Assembly: GCA_031286285.1 (NCBI GenBank)
Contig: JAITUN010000083.1
Location: forward strand, 1-45,341
Direction: 5' to 3'
Source of the DNA: Bacteroidales bacterium
GTDB taxonomy: Bacteria; Bacteroidota; Bacteroidia; Bacteroidales; WCHB1-69
Length of the DNA: 45,341 bases
This document shows, one piece after another, positions 27,401 to 33,913 of this stretch. A model generated the notes under the pieces. That model had not been told where the DNA came from, did not search any database, and saw nothing but the letters and a program-made list of their open reading frames with translations. Every line of letters starts with the position of its first letter. Position 1 is the first letter of the stretch. The translations under genes and the position numbers were made by a program.

Positions 27401-27442
27401 AATACAAAATCCTATTTTCTTTCTATAAACACCTATTTTCAT
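24434..27442 (-). CDS. Large exported tetratricopeptide-repeat protein
   Basis: The 1002-residue product starts with a Lys-containing N-terminus and hydrophobic core ending LLAQ (about residue 26), a signal peptide, so it is periplasmic or envelope-associated. The rest is almost wholly TPR-like helical hairpins. Repeated A-x-x-x-Y/F-x patterns are spaced about 34-37 residues, for example FDNAMELYQKEKYGSAQQYFK, AYFALGKFYFIKKNYKKVIESL, AYFEQKEYENADQYFQLFF and AEKAFTDFLAFKLNDSE. Blocks of the form YPNTGFKMEAEFELASTYHALNQYKRAIDAYQNFINSYPKNG resemble the YbgF/BamD type used in envelope assembly. No enzymatic domain is visible. A scaffold role in outer-membrane or secretion complexes is likely but not specific. 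It sits between lytTR and groES on the same strand, with 85-120 nt gaps. Confidence 0.85.
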   Translation of the reverse strand: MKIGVYRKKIGFCIVLFLFTTKLLAQKAVVFDSPKFEFDNAMELYQKEKYGSAQQYFKWVFENTTDKQQDLKTDSYFYMALCASNLFNDDAIFLLNNFIVKFPVSAQVPQAYFALGKFYFIKKNYKKVIESLDLVEEKNINKEIRAEYSYKKGYSYFELNKFNEARQLLKIASEMENPYKNRATYYLAFIAFQEKEYQNALEGFQVVQNDPEFQDVIAYYMVQIYLLQKNYSEVINKGLPLYEKAKEKNKVDISRCLALAYFEQKEYENADQYFQLFFTKTKDKIDRTDFYAAGLANYYINNYRNTVDYLSKSTAIQEDIAQNAYYIIGDCYIKMEEWNLASQAFYEAYKMDFLPNIKEDALFNYAKLQFEKSSSPFNQAIKALEQYMNEYPNSLHSDEVQDYLSKIYMSTKNYQGAINSLEKIQHKSPALLKSYQRCTFLRGLELINNKDYGAAVKSFDKSLQYNLDNETEGLAMFWKAEALFKNLQFAEAAQAYKFFQKNNETRKDDNYRLSFYGLGYALMRNQKYGEAEKAFTDFLAFKLNDSELISDTYLRLADCQFMQKKLTQAISNYDKCAKLEQPNSDYALFQIAVLQGYQKELTKKETTLCNLLLKYPNTGFKMEAEFELASTYHALNQYKRAIDAYQNFINSYPKNGLVRQARNKLAQAYWNNNEIDIAINTFKYVLDNYSESQEAKDALVNLETIYAELGTPAVFYEYAKSKNITFATSRQDSVSYKSAENKFLRGELDAAYKGFSDYLHQFPKGMFVPNALFYKAEYDYEKNRMDEALVGYEMLIANYLTENNETALRKAGLIHYNRNNNQKAFSYFSQLLEIASNENNRILANNGIMRSGYALQKFSEAKNSAEYIIGASQAQREVKNDAYVFAGRAAMALNDLSTAKKHFSVLADTPANENSTEAAYNLAYIELKQNNFQEAERIILKIINGNFFGEYWIASTYILYGDWYVANGKIFQARNTYQSIIDNYDGEDLIKVAKEKLEKLIE

Positions 27443-27562
27443 TTAAAAAATTTTTACGATACAAATAACGAAGAAAAGAGAGTTTTTCTTGTATGAACCA
27501 CTAATAAAAGTTTGAGCCTACAGTTTCGTATATTATGATAATTCCTTTTTGTGAAAAAAAAC

Positions 27563-28435
27563 TTATTGATAGAATAATTTGATAACTTGTTCAGAATATG
27601 TTTTAGAGATTGGCAAATCAGGCAAATCCATATAATCTAAATCTAAAAAGATACCCTCTTTATCTTTGCGTAATACTTTCACTTTGTTAATATTCACAAT
27701 ATAAGAGCGGTGACATCTTGCTAAAGGATAATCTATATAGCTTTCTTCAATACTTTTCAAACTTCTTCTGAGTAGGAAACGCGCAATTTTACCTTTATTT
27801 TCGTAATAAATATTCACATAATTATCTGAAGACTCAATATAGTAAAGATTATTAAATTTGATGGACAAACGTAATGTACCTTTGTCATCATTAAAATGTA
27901 TCAGATTAAGTTTGTCTGGTTGGATAGCAAAATAATTTTCTTCCTCAATGTACTTTGACATTTGCACCAACCGAGCCAAGTGTAGTTTTTTGTCTTGCAA
28001 TGACAGATATAGCCACGAAACTGTGTAAGGCAAGAAAAGGATGAGTGAAACATAGAGCATTATGATGGGAGCAATTGAAAAAAAATCTGGAGCATCTTTC
28101 ACTTCTATTTTAACCATTAATGCATACATTACTGACATCAAAATAATCTCTCCTATGATCCAAATAGAATATGTAAAGTAGGTTAAATAAATTCTATTTT
28201 TCAACAAGAACATTATAAATCTACTCATAATCAGTATTATAATTCCACACGAGACCAAAAGTAATGTAGTAAAGAAAATTTGTGTTTGAGATAATTGTTT
28301 GCTACTTTCCAGCCATGAAATAGAATTAAAAGGATGATAGATATTCAAAAATAAAATAGTGAAGAAAAAAACGAAAATCATCCAAAGGATAGTGTTCCTT
28401 TTGCTTAATAAAAAAGGGGGGATTTTACGCTGCAT
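27563..28435 (-). CDS. Membrane-bound LytTR-family transcriptional regulator
   Basis: The 290-residue protein has four hydrophobic segments in its N-terminal half (about 14-31, 47-74, 79-108 and 115-143) and a C-terminal LytTR DNA-binding domain (about 185-288). The LytTR motifs are LYYIESSDNYVNIYYENKGK, the basic stretch RFLLRRSLKSIEE, and ARCHRSYIVNINKV. LytTR domains bind DNA through beta-strands and usually follow a response-regulator receiver domain. Here the receiver is replaced by membrane helices, so DNA binding would occur next to the membrane. No histidine kinase is nearby. The gene begins inside the end of lnt (11-bp overlap), indicating translational coupling. Its targets are unknown. 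Confidence 0.88.
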   Translation of the reverse strand: MQRKIPPFLLSKRNTILWMIFVFFFTILFLNIYHPFNSISWLESSKQLSQTQIFFTTLLLVSCGIIILIMSRFIMFLLKNRIYLTYFTYSIWIIGEIILMSVMYALMVKIEVKDAPDFFSIAPIIMLYVSLILFLPYTVSWLYLSLQDKKLHLARLVQMSKYIEEENYFAIQPDKLNLIHFNDDKGTLRLSIKFNNLYYIESSDNYVNIYYENKGKIARFLLRRSLKSIEESYIDYPLARCHRSYIVNINKVKVLRKDKEGIFLDLDYMDLPDLPISKTYSEQVIKLFYQ

Positions 28436-30092
28436 ATTTCTGCTTTTTTGAGGCGCAAATATCTTTTAATTTTTTAAATAGAAACAGCACTGCAATTCCT
28501 ATCATTATTCTTGCTAAAAAGTCTCCATATTTTACATAGAAAGTAATCTCATTGTTAGGATAAACTATTTGTGATATGGCTTTCCGTGTTTCATATTTTG
28601 TTCTTTGTGAAGCATTTCCGAGTGGGTCAAAGAAGCCGGATATTCCTGAGTTAGCAGCACGTATAATATAACGGCGCGTTTCTATGGCACGCAAAGCACT
28701 CATTTCAAAATGTTGTTTATAGCCTGGAGAATCTCCCCACCAGGAATCGTTAGTAATGACACACATCAGTTGGGCCCCGTTTTTTACAAATTTGGAAAAA
28801 AGCTCTCCAAAAATAGATTCATAGCAAATAGGGACGCCTATTTTTACAGTCCCTTGTTTTGTAATTGAATTAAATACTCTTTGTATGGAATCCGTTCCTA
28901 GCGATCCACTAATACCTCCTAAATCAATAGCTATATTTTCAAGAAATCCAAAAATTTTAGGATAAGGCATCTTCTCCACACCGGGGACCAGTCTGCTTTT
29001 CCGATACATTTGAAGCGTATCGGTTCTGTACAAACCTGATGTATTATAATATTCTGCACGATCACTTTTAGATGTTTTGTTAGAAGCAGATAAAATTTTA
29101 TTGTCAAAATTTACTGTGGACAAACCCAAAACGATGTTAAGGTTTGGATAATAATGGAGCAAGCTATCGAACAGCATAAATTCGGGGTGTGGATAAATAT
29201 CCATATTATAAAGATGCTCCTCATTTATAGTTTGCGACAAAGCCGATTCTGAACAAACAAGAAGTTCTGTATTTGAACTAAGCTTTGACAAAGCAACTTC
29301 AAGAATTAACTCCGCTAATTCTAAATTTGTCTTTACATATTGTTCATTCCAAGGGTCAATATTTTGTTGCACTACCACTGCTTCAATAGCTATTTGTTGC
29401 TTAATGGTATACGTTTTATATATTATAAATGAAATGATTATGGGTGCAGTTATTGTGATTATTAGTGTTATAAAAATTTTATTAGCGCCCAAATGGCGCA
29501 GAAATGACAAGATTGGCACAGATTTTTTTGTAAAAAAGATTTGTTTGAATTTTTGTAAAATATCATAACATAGAAAATTCACTACCAACACCCAAATAGT
29601 TCCACCAAAGGCGCCTGTGTATTCATACCATTGTACTATTTTGGGATGAGTGGCAAACACATTTCCAATATTGAGCCAAGGCCAATTGATTTGCCAGTTT
29701 AGATGTAGAAATTCCCAAGAACACCAAAACGCTATGAAAGCCAATACGGTAGAAAATTTTGGAAGCCGTGAGTTTTTAACCCAATGCCATACACCGAACA
29801 CACAACTCATAAAAAAAGAGTTTAACCCAATGGCTGCTATAGCGCCAGCAATAGTACAATTCCAAATCCACCAAGTTACTCCAATATTCCAAATCAGAAA
29901 TGCAGGAAAAGAGAACCAAATTCCTTGCCAAAAAGAAAATCCCTTATTTTTTTCAATTAATCTATCACTCAAAACGAAGAGCGGTACGAAAGCAAAAAAA
30001 ATAAGATAAGTGAAACCATAGGGATACCACGATAGCCACAATAGTACTCCTGAAATGAGAGAGAAAAAGATTTTATTTTTTTGTTGTAACAT
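28425..30092 (-). CDS. lnt: Apolipoprotein N-acyltransferase
   Basis: Lnt adds the third acyl chain to the N-terminal Cys of lipoproteins, using phospholipid as donor, on the periplasmic side of the inner membrane. The 555-residue protein has about six N-terminal membrane helices (to about 225), a nitrilase-like domain (about 235-515) and a C-terminal helix (about 520-540). The catalytic Glu-Lys-Cys triad can be read as Glu282 (CSESAL), Lys365 (YRKSRLVPGVEK) and Cys423 (PICYES). NDSWWGDSPGYKQH and ETRRYIIRAANSGISGF match the family. Residues about 188-204, between helices, are encoded by DNA resembling a dispersed repeat (see separate entry). It follows the second TPR gene by 35 nt and overlaps lytTR. 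Confidence 0.95.
   Translation of the reverse strand: MLQQKNKIFFSLISGVLLWLSWYPYGFTYLIFFAFVPLFVLSDRLIEKNKGFSFWQGIWFSFPAFLIWNIGVTWWIWNCTIAGAIAAIGLNSFFMSCVFGVWHWVKNSRLPKFSTVLAFIAFWCSWEFLHLNWQINWPWLNIGNVFATHPKIVQWYEYTGAFGGTIWVLVVNFLCYDILQKFKQIFFTKKSVPILSFLRHLGANKIFITLIITITAPIIISFIIYKTYTIKQQIAIEAVVVQQNIDPWNEQYVKTNLELAELILEVALSKLSSNTELLVCSESALSQTINEEHLYNMDIYPHPEFMLFDSLLHYYPNLNIVLGLSTVNFDNKILSASNKTSKSDRAEYYNTSGLYRTDTLQMYRKSRLVPGVEKMPYPKIFGFLENIAIDLGGISGSLGTDSIQRVFNSITKQGTVKIGVPICYESIFGELFSKFVKNGAQLMCVITNDSWWGDSPGYKQHFEMSALRAIETRRYIIRAANSGISGFFDPLGNASQRTKYETRKAISQIVYPNNEITFYVKYGDFLARIMIGIAVLFLFKKLKDICASKKQKYAA
29485..29531. repeat. Dispersed-repeat-like sequence inside lnt
   Basis: On the plus strand the segment reads GGCGCAGAAAT-GACAAGATT-GGCACAGATTTTTTTG, three near-copies of a (G)RCAGATT unit about 10 nt apart. 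The same style is seen in the intergenic element at 805-871. On the coding strand it becomes part of a loop of Lnt, in frame, with no stop. The resemblance is by eye and could be chance in AT-rich DNA. Confidence 0.4.
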
Positions 30093-30127
30093 AAAAAACT
30101 ATTTCATTCTTTAATTATTAACATCTA

Positions 30128-32044
30128 TTAATCTCCTCGCAAATTTCTAAACCTCTTCCGTGCGTCCACAACAAAAAGGCTTCCCGGATATTCTTTCATC
30201 AACTTTTGATAACACTCCATAGCTTTTATATTATCTTTCAAGTAAAATTCATAAAGGTCTCCGAGATAAAAGAGTGCGTCGTCACCTAACAAACCTTCCG
30301 AATAGATATCGCAAATTCGCTGGTATAGTGCTGCCGCTTCCAAATATTTTTTTTGACGAGTAAATATTTTCGCTTTTACGAACATCACTACATCGTTTAG
30401 TTTCGATAATGGTGCAACTATGGCTATTGAATCCAAATATTTAAGTGCCTCTTCATCTTTGTTTTGGAACAACATAAAATCTGCTTTGGCGTAATAGAGA
30501 AGTCCAATATTCTTTTTCAAATCATTGCCAAACAATCCGTAGTACATAATATTCGTTTCTCCTCTTTCAACCTCTTCTTCCTCATCTTCATTTTCATCTT
30601 CATCTTCATCTTCATCTTCATCATCTTCATTATCCGATATTAAGAGTGAAAATTGCATGGCATCATTGGCAATCAGTTTTGAGGTTGCAGCACGCAATAT
30701 ATCCAATTGACTTTTAGCCCACTCAAACTCACCAATGTAGAAAGAGAGTTTTGCATTTTGGAATTTTGCATTTTGCCCTATAGTATCATTGGGAAAATCC
30801 TTATCCACTTGTGAATATAGCAGTGTGGCATCCCAAATATTTCCGGAAAACAACAAAATATCTGCTAAATCCACTTTATATAACGCTTTTTGTTTGGGGT
30901 CTCGGATATCAGCATTTGCAATTGCCGTATTCAACAGTTCAATGGCTTCATCGGGCTTGTTCACATAAAACGCTAATAAATGAGCATATTTTCGAATCCA
31001 TTCAGAAGTGCTTTGGTTAATACCATATTCTTCTACTAATTTCTTAAATTCTTGTTCTAGCTGCTTTGCTTCCAATATTTTTATAGGTGAAACAGAAGAA
31101 AGCTGAAGATATTTAACATCTAATAATTGAAATTTTGCTGTAGTGTAATAAGGGAAAGTCTCTCCTTTTGCTATGATAAAGGTTAATGCTTCTATTGCAG
31201 TTTCATAATCTCTGTTTTGGGCAGCATTACTTGCCAACTCTATAATAATCTCTCCTTCTCCTTTGCTTCTCTTATCCAATGACTTGGCAATAAGAAAGGC
31301 ATCTGAATATTCTTTATTCAGTTGATATGCCCAATACAACAGATAGACAAATTCTAAATTATTGGGATATTTTTGAATCTCTTTTTGTAAGGCTGTTTTA
31401 AGTAGCAAATAATTTGTTTGTTCCTCATCTTCAACAACTAAATTTTGAAGAATGGTTTGCCCTTCTGTCAGTTGTTTTTCATCTCCATCTCTTACTAAGT
31501 TGAATGTTTCTTCAATAATTTTATCTATGTTTTTTAACGAAGAATACACATAAATCAACTCTTTTGAAAATAGTTTGGGGTTCTGCAACACCTTTCGGCC
31601 TTTCAGCAAAACATCAATAGCATAATCTCTTTTTGTTTTTCCCAAAAAGGCATAATGTAAGTCTCTATAGGCTGTTTCTTGAGCAGGTATATTTTTAACA
31701 GCATCATCATATTCTTTTAATGCTTTTTTAATATCTCCTTGACGTTCATATATATATCCTAAATCAATGTCATATCTTCTCATCAATGGAAAAGCTTTTT
31801 GTTGGGCTTTCACTACTTTTTCCAATTCTTTGTAATCTTCCAAATACAACAAAACCATGTAGTAATACGAATAAATATAAGTATCTGGTTTTTTATCATA
31901 AATAGGTTTAAAAATCGCTTTTGCCTTTTCATATTCACCTTGTTGAAAGTATTGAACGGCTAACTGTTCTTCTTGGGAGCGTTGTGCAAAAACAAAAAAA
32001 ATGTTACAAAAAAGTATTAATAAAATAAAAAATCGGTTCATCAC
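30128..32044 (-). CDS. Exported tetratricopeptide-repeat protein with an acidic tract
   Basis: The 638-residue product begins with a signal peptide (RFFILLILFCNIFFVFAQ); the second Met is an equally likely start. TPR-like units follow, for example EQLAVQYFQQGEYEKAKAIFKPIYDKKPD, YIYERQGDIKKALKEYDDAVKNIP and LFYLGDLYEFYLKDNIKAMECYQKLMKEYPGS near the C-terminus. At about 468-491 there is a run of roughly 20 Asp/Glu residues encoded by a 6-bp DNA repeat, interrupting the TPR solenoid as a flexible loop. No catalytic motif is visible, and it is probably a periplasmic scaffold. It is 35 nt upstream of lnt on the same strand, so TPR-lnt-lytTR looks like one operon. Confidence 0.85.
   Translation of the reverse strand: MMNRFFILLILFCNIFFVFAQRSQEEQLAVQYFQQGEYEKAKAIFKPIYDKKPDTYIYSYYYMVLLYLEDYKELEKVVKAQQKAFPLMRRYDIDLGYIYERQGDIKKALKEYDDAVKNIPAQETAYRDLHYAFLGKTKRDYAIDVLLKGRKVLQNPKLFSKELIYVYSSLKNIDKIIEETFNLVRDGDEKQLTEGQTILQNLVVEDEEQTNYLLLKTALQKEIQKYPNNLEFVYLLYWAYQLNKEYSDAFLIAKSLDKRSKGEGEIIIELASNAAQNRDYETAIEALTFIIAKGETFPYYTTAKFQLLDVKYLQLSSVSPIKILEAKQLEQEFKKLVEEYGINQSTSEWIRKYAHLLAFYVNKPDEAIELLNTAIANADIRDPKQKALYKVDLADILLFSGNIWDATLLYSQVDKDFPNDTIGQNAKFQNAKLSFYIGEFEWAKSQLDILRAATSKLIANDAMQFSLLISDNEDDEDEDEDEDENEDEEEEVERGETNIMYYGLFGNDLKKNIGLLYYAKADFMLFQNKDEEALKYLDSIAIVAPLSKLNDVVMFVKAKIFTRQKKYLEAAALYQRICDIYSEGLLGDDALFYLGDLYEFYLKDNIKAMECYQKLMKEYPGSLFVVDARKRFRNLRGD
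30573..30632. repeat. Hexanucleotide repeat (TCATCT) coding for an Asp/Glu tract
   Basis: The plus strand carries a run of CTTCAT/TCATCT hexamers, uninterrupted in the middle (about 30596-30625) and degenerate on both sides. It encodes alternating Glu-Asp in the second TPR protein. A six-base unit keeps the frame when copy number changes. Confidence 0.8.
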
Positions 32045-32097
32045 ACATAATTATTATTGATTTTTAATAACGTAGTTGAAAGTGTAATATTTTAAAT

Positions 32098-32122
32098 GAA
32101 AGGAGAAAGGAGAAAGGAGAAA
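32098..32122. repeat. Perfect 7-bp tandem repeat (GAAAGGA) upstream of pta
   Basis: Three full copies of GAAAGGA plus GAAA, without mismatch. The array ends 5 nt before the TATTTTTG box of pta, so it occupies the place where the -33 element would lie. Confidence 0.9.
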
Positions 32123-32126
32123 AATT

Positions 32127-32134
32127 TATTTTTG
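32127..32134 (+). promoter_or_regulatory. Candidate -7 box for pta
   Basis: TATTTTTG followed by CC fits the -7 element; the pta ATG at 32191 lies about 56 nt downstream. The 7-bp repeat lies just upstream. Confidence 0.5.
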
Positions 32135-32190
32135 CCAAAAATTTTTTATAACTAAAATTTCCCAAAATATTATTAATACCGGTAAACATT

Positions 32191-33189
32191 ATGAATTTTA
32201 TTGACCAAATTAAAGAGAACGCCAAGTTGGCAAACAAAACCATTGTACTTCCCGAGGGTGAGGAAGAGAGAACCTTAAAAGCAGCTGATATTATTGTAAA
32301 AGAGGGCTTTGCAAAAATCGTGTTGCTGGGTAGTAGGGAGAGTATTGAAACCAAAGTACAAGAATGGAACTTAGTCCACATTAAGGATGCACAAATTATT
32401 GACCCAAAAAACAACCCCAAGAAAGAGTTTTATGCTAAACTGCTTTGCGATATTCGCAAAAGTAAAGGGATGCAAATGGATGAAGCTTTGCGCTTAGTAG
32501 AAGACCCCTTGTATTTAGCAACATTGCTCATCAAAAACAAAGAGGTGGATGGGGAGGTTGCCGGCGCCCAAAATGCTACTGGAGATGTGCTACGTCCTGC
32601 ATTTCAAATTGTAAAAACTTTGCCCGGCGTATCTGTTGTCTCCGGCGCTTTCATTATGATAATGAAAGAGCAGCAATGGGGAGACAACGGTGTGATGGTG
32701 TGGGCAGATTGTGCTGCACACCCAAACCCTACTGAGCGCGAATTGGCAGAAATTGCAGTGGTTACTGCTCAAACTGCAAAATCTATTGCGCAATTAGAGC
32801 CTCGTGTTGCTCTCTTGAGTTTCTCTACTAAAGGCTCAGCTAAGCATGAAATGGTTGACAAAGTGGTGAATGCCACAAAAATTGCACAAGAAATGGCACC
32901 TCACTTTCAAATTGATGGCGAACTTCAGGCCGATGCAGCAATTGTGCCTAGTGTAGGAAAATCGAAAGCCCCGGACAGCAAAATTGCAGGAAAAGCAAAC
33001 GTGTTAGTATTCCCAACTTTAGAGGTAGGAAATATTGCCTATAAGTTAGTGCAACGCATAGCAGGTGCGGAAGCTATAGGACCTGTAATGCAAGGAATGG
33101 CTGCTCCAATTAACGACCTGTCACGAGGATGTTCCGTAGAAGATATAGTAAGTTTAGTGGCAATTACCGCATGCCAGGCAAATAAATAG
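32191..33189 (+). CDS. pta: Phosphate acetyltransferase
   Basis: Pta interconverts acetyl-CoA and acetyl phosphate, normally the step before acetate kinase in overflow or fermentative acetate formation. The 332 residues are just the catalytic PTA_PTB domain, without the extra N-terminal domains of the long E. coli form. Family motifs seen are LPEGEEERTLKAA near the start, EDPLYLATLL, GAQNATGDVLRPAFQIVKT, MVWADCAAHPNPTERELAEIA, FSTKGSAKHEM and a VFPTLEVGNIAYKLVQR segment near the end. The usual partner gene ackA is not next to it. The following gene is a small outer-membrane protein. Confidence 0.95.
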   Translation: MNFIDQIKENAKLANKTIVLPEGEEERTLKAADIIVKEGFAKIVLLGSRESIETKVQEWNLVHIKDAQIIDPKNNPKKEFYAKLLCDIRKSKGMQMDEALRLVEDPLYLATLLIKNKEVDGEVAGAQNATGDVLRPAFQIVKTLPGVSVVSGAFIMIMKEQQWGDNGVMVWADCAAHPNPTERELAEIAVVTAQTAKSIAQLEPRVALLSFSTKGSAKHEMVDKVVNATKIAQEMAPHFQIDGELQADAAIVPSVGKSKAPDSKIAGKANVLVFPTLEVGNIAYKLVQRIAGAEAIGPVMQGMAAPINDLSRGCSVEDIVSLVAITACQANK

Positions 33190-33266
33190 TGGCTAATGAA
33201 TGATTAGTGGTTAATAAATCGAGTGTGAAACTCTATTTTCTTTGTACCTATTTTGCTAAAAAAAAT

Positions 33267-33860
33267 ATGAATAAGTCAAAATTTCTTTTTCCTTTTCACC
33301 TTTGTACTTTTTTAACTTTTATTATTCTTTCACTGAATTGTTCTGCTCAGGAAGAGATTCCTCCGCCTCCGCAAAGCATGCAAAAAGAAGCCCCCATAGT
33401 TAAGAAACAAAGACCAAAGTTTACCGTAGGCGGCGGAATGGGTTTTCAATTCGGAACATACAGCGCCATTGATGTGATGCCACAGGCAGGAGTGTATGCT
33501 ACTCCATGGCTACTCGTTTTAGTTAACGGTGAATATTCTTATATGTGGAGTAAAAATAATTATAATTCTCATGTTTGGGGGATAGGAGCCGCAATGCAGC
33601 CTTGCATCATTAAAAGAATATTAATTCATGTTGGATATGAATTTACTCAAGTCAATTTTAAGTGGGTCGGCAAATATTCTAAGCAAGTTCAGGATTTTCA
33701 TTTTGTAGTTATTGGCGCCGGATACAAACACTATATTACAAATAGAATTTATCTACAAGCTTTGGTTCTATTAAATATTCCTATAAACCAACCCAAAATT
33801 ACAAATTATTCTTATAATTATTATCCCTATTTTAGAGTTGGAGTGGGAGTGGACTTATAG
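33267..33860 (+). CDS. Small outer-membrane beta-barrel protein
   Basis: With the start moved to 33267 (ORF track: 33207), the 197-residue protein begins with a signal peptide, MNKSKFLFPFHLCTFLTFIILSLNCSAQ. A short Pro-rich linker (EEIPPPPQSM) follows, and then alternating amphipathic strands such as KFTVGGGMGFQFGTYSAIDVMPQAGVYA and FRVGVGVDL at the C-terminus. This is the pattern of eight-stranded outer-membrane barrels. The 20 residues of the longer ORF are rejected because they would bury the signal peptide. The function is unknown. The gene lies between pta and the Omp85-family gene, 53 nt from the latter. Confidence 0.75.
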   Translation: MNKSKFLFPFHLCTFLTFIILSLNCSAQEEIPPPPQSMQKEAPIVKKQRPKFTVGGGMGFQFGTYSAIDVMPQAGVYATPWLLVLVNGEYSYMWSKNNYNSHVWGIGAAMQPCIIKRILIHVGYEFTQVNFKWVGKYSKQVQDFHFVVIGAGYKHYITNRIYLQALVLLNIPINQPKITNYSYNYYPYFRVGVGVDL

Positions 33861-33913
33861 AATATATGATTTTATCAAAATAAACGTTTTATTGTCAAGA
33901 AAAAAGGTTTCTT

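Noticed and set aside
33207-33266. Longer start of the small barrel protein
   Set aside because: It would put 20 residues before a perfect signal peptide; ATG at 33267 chosen.
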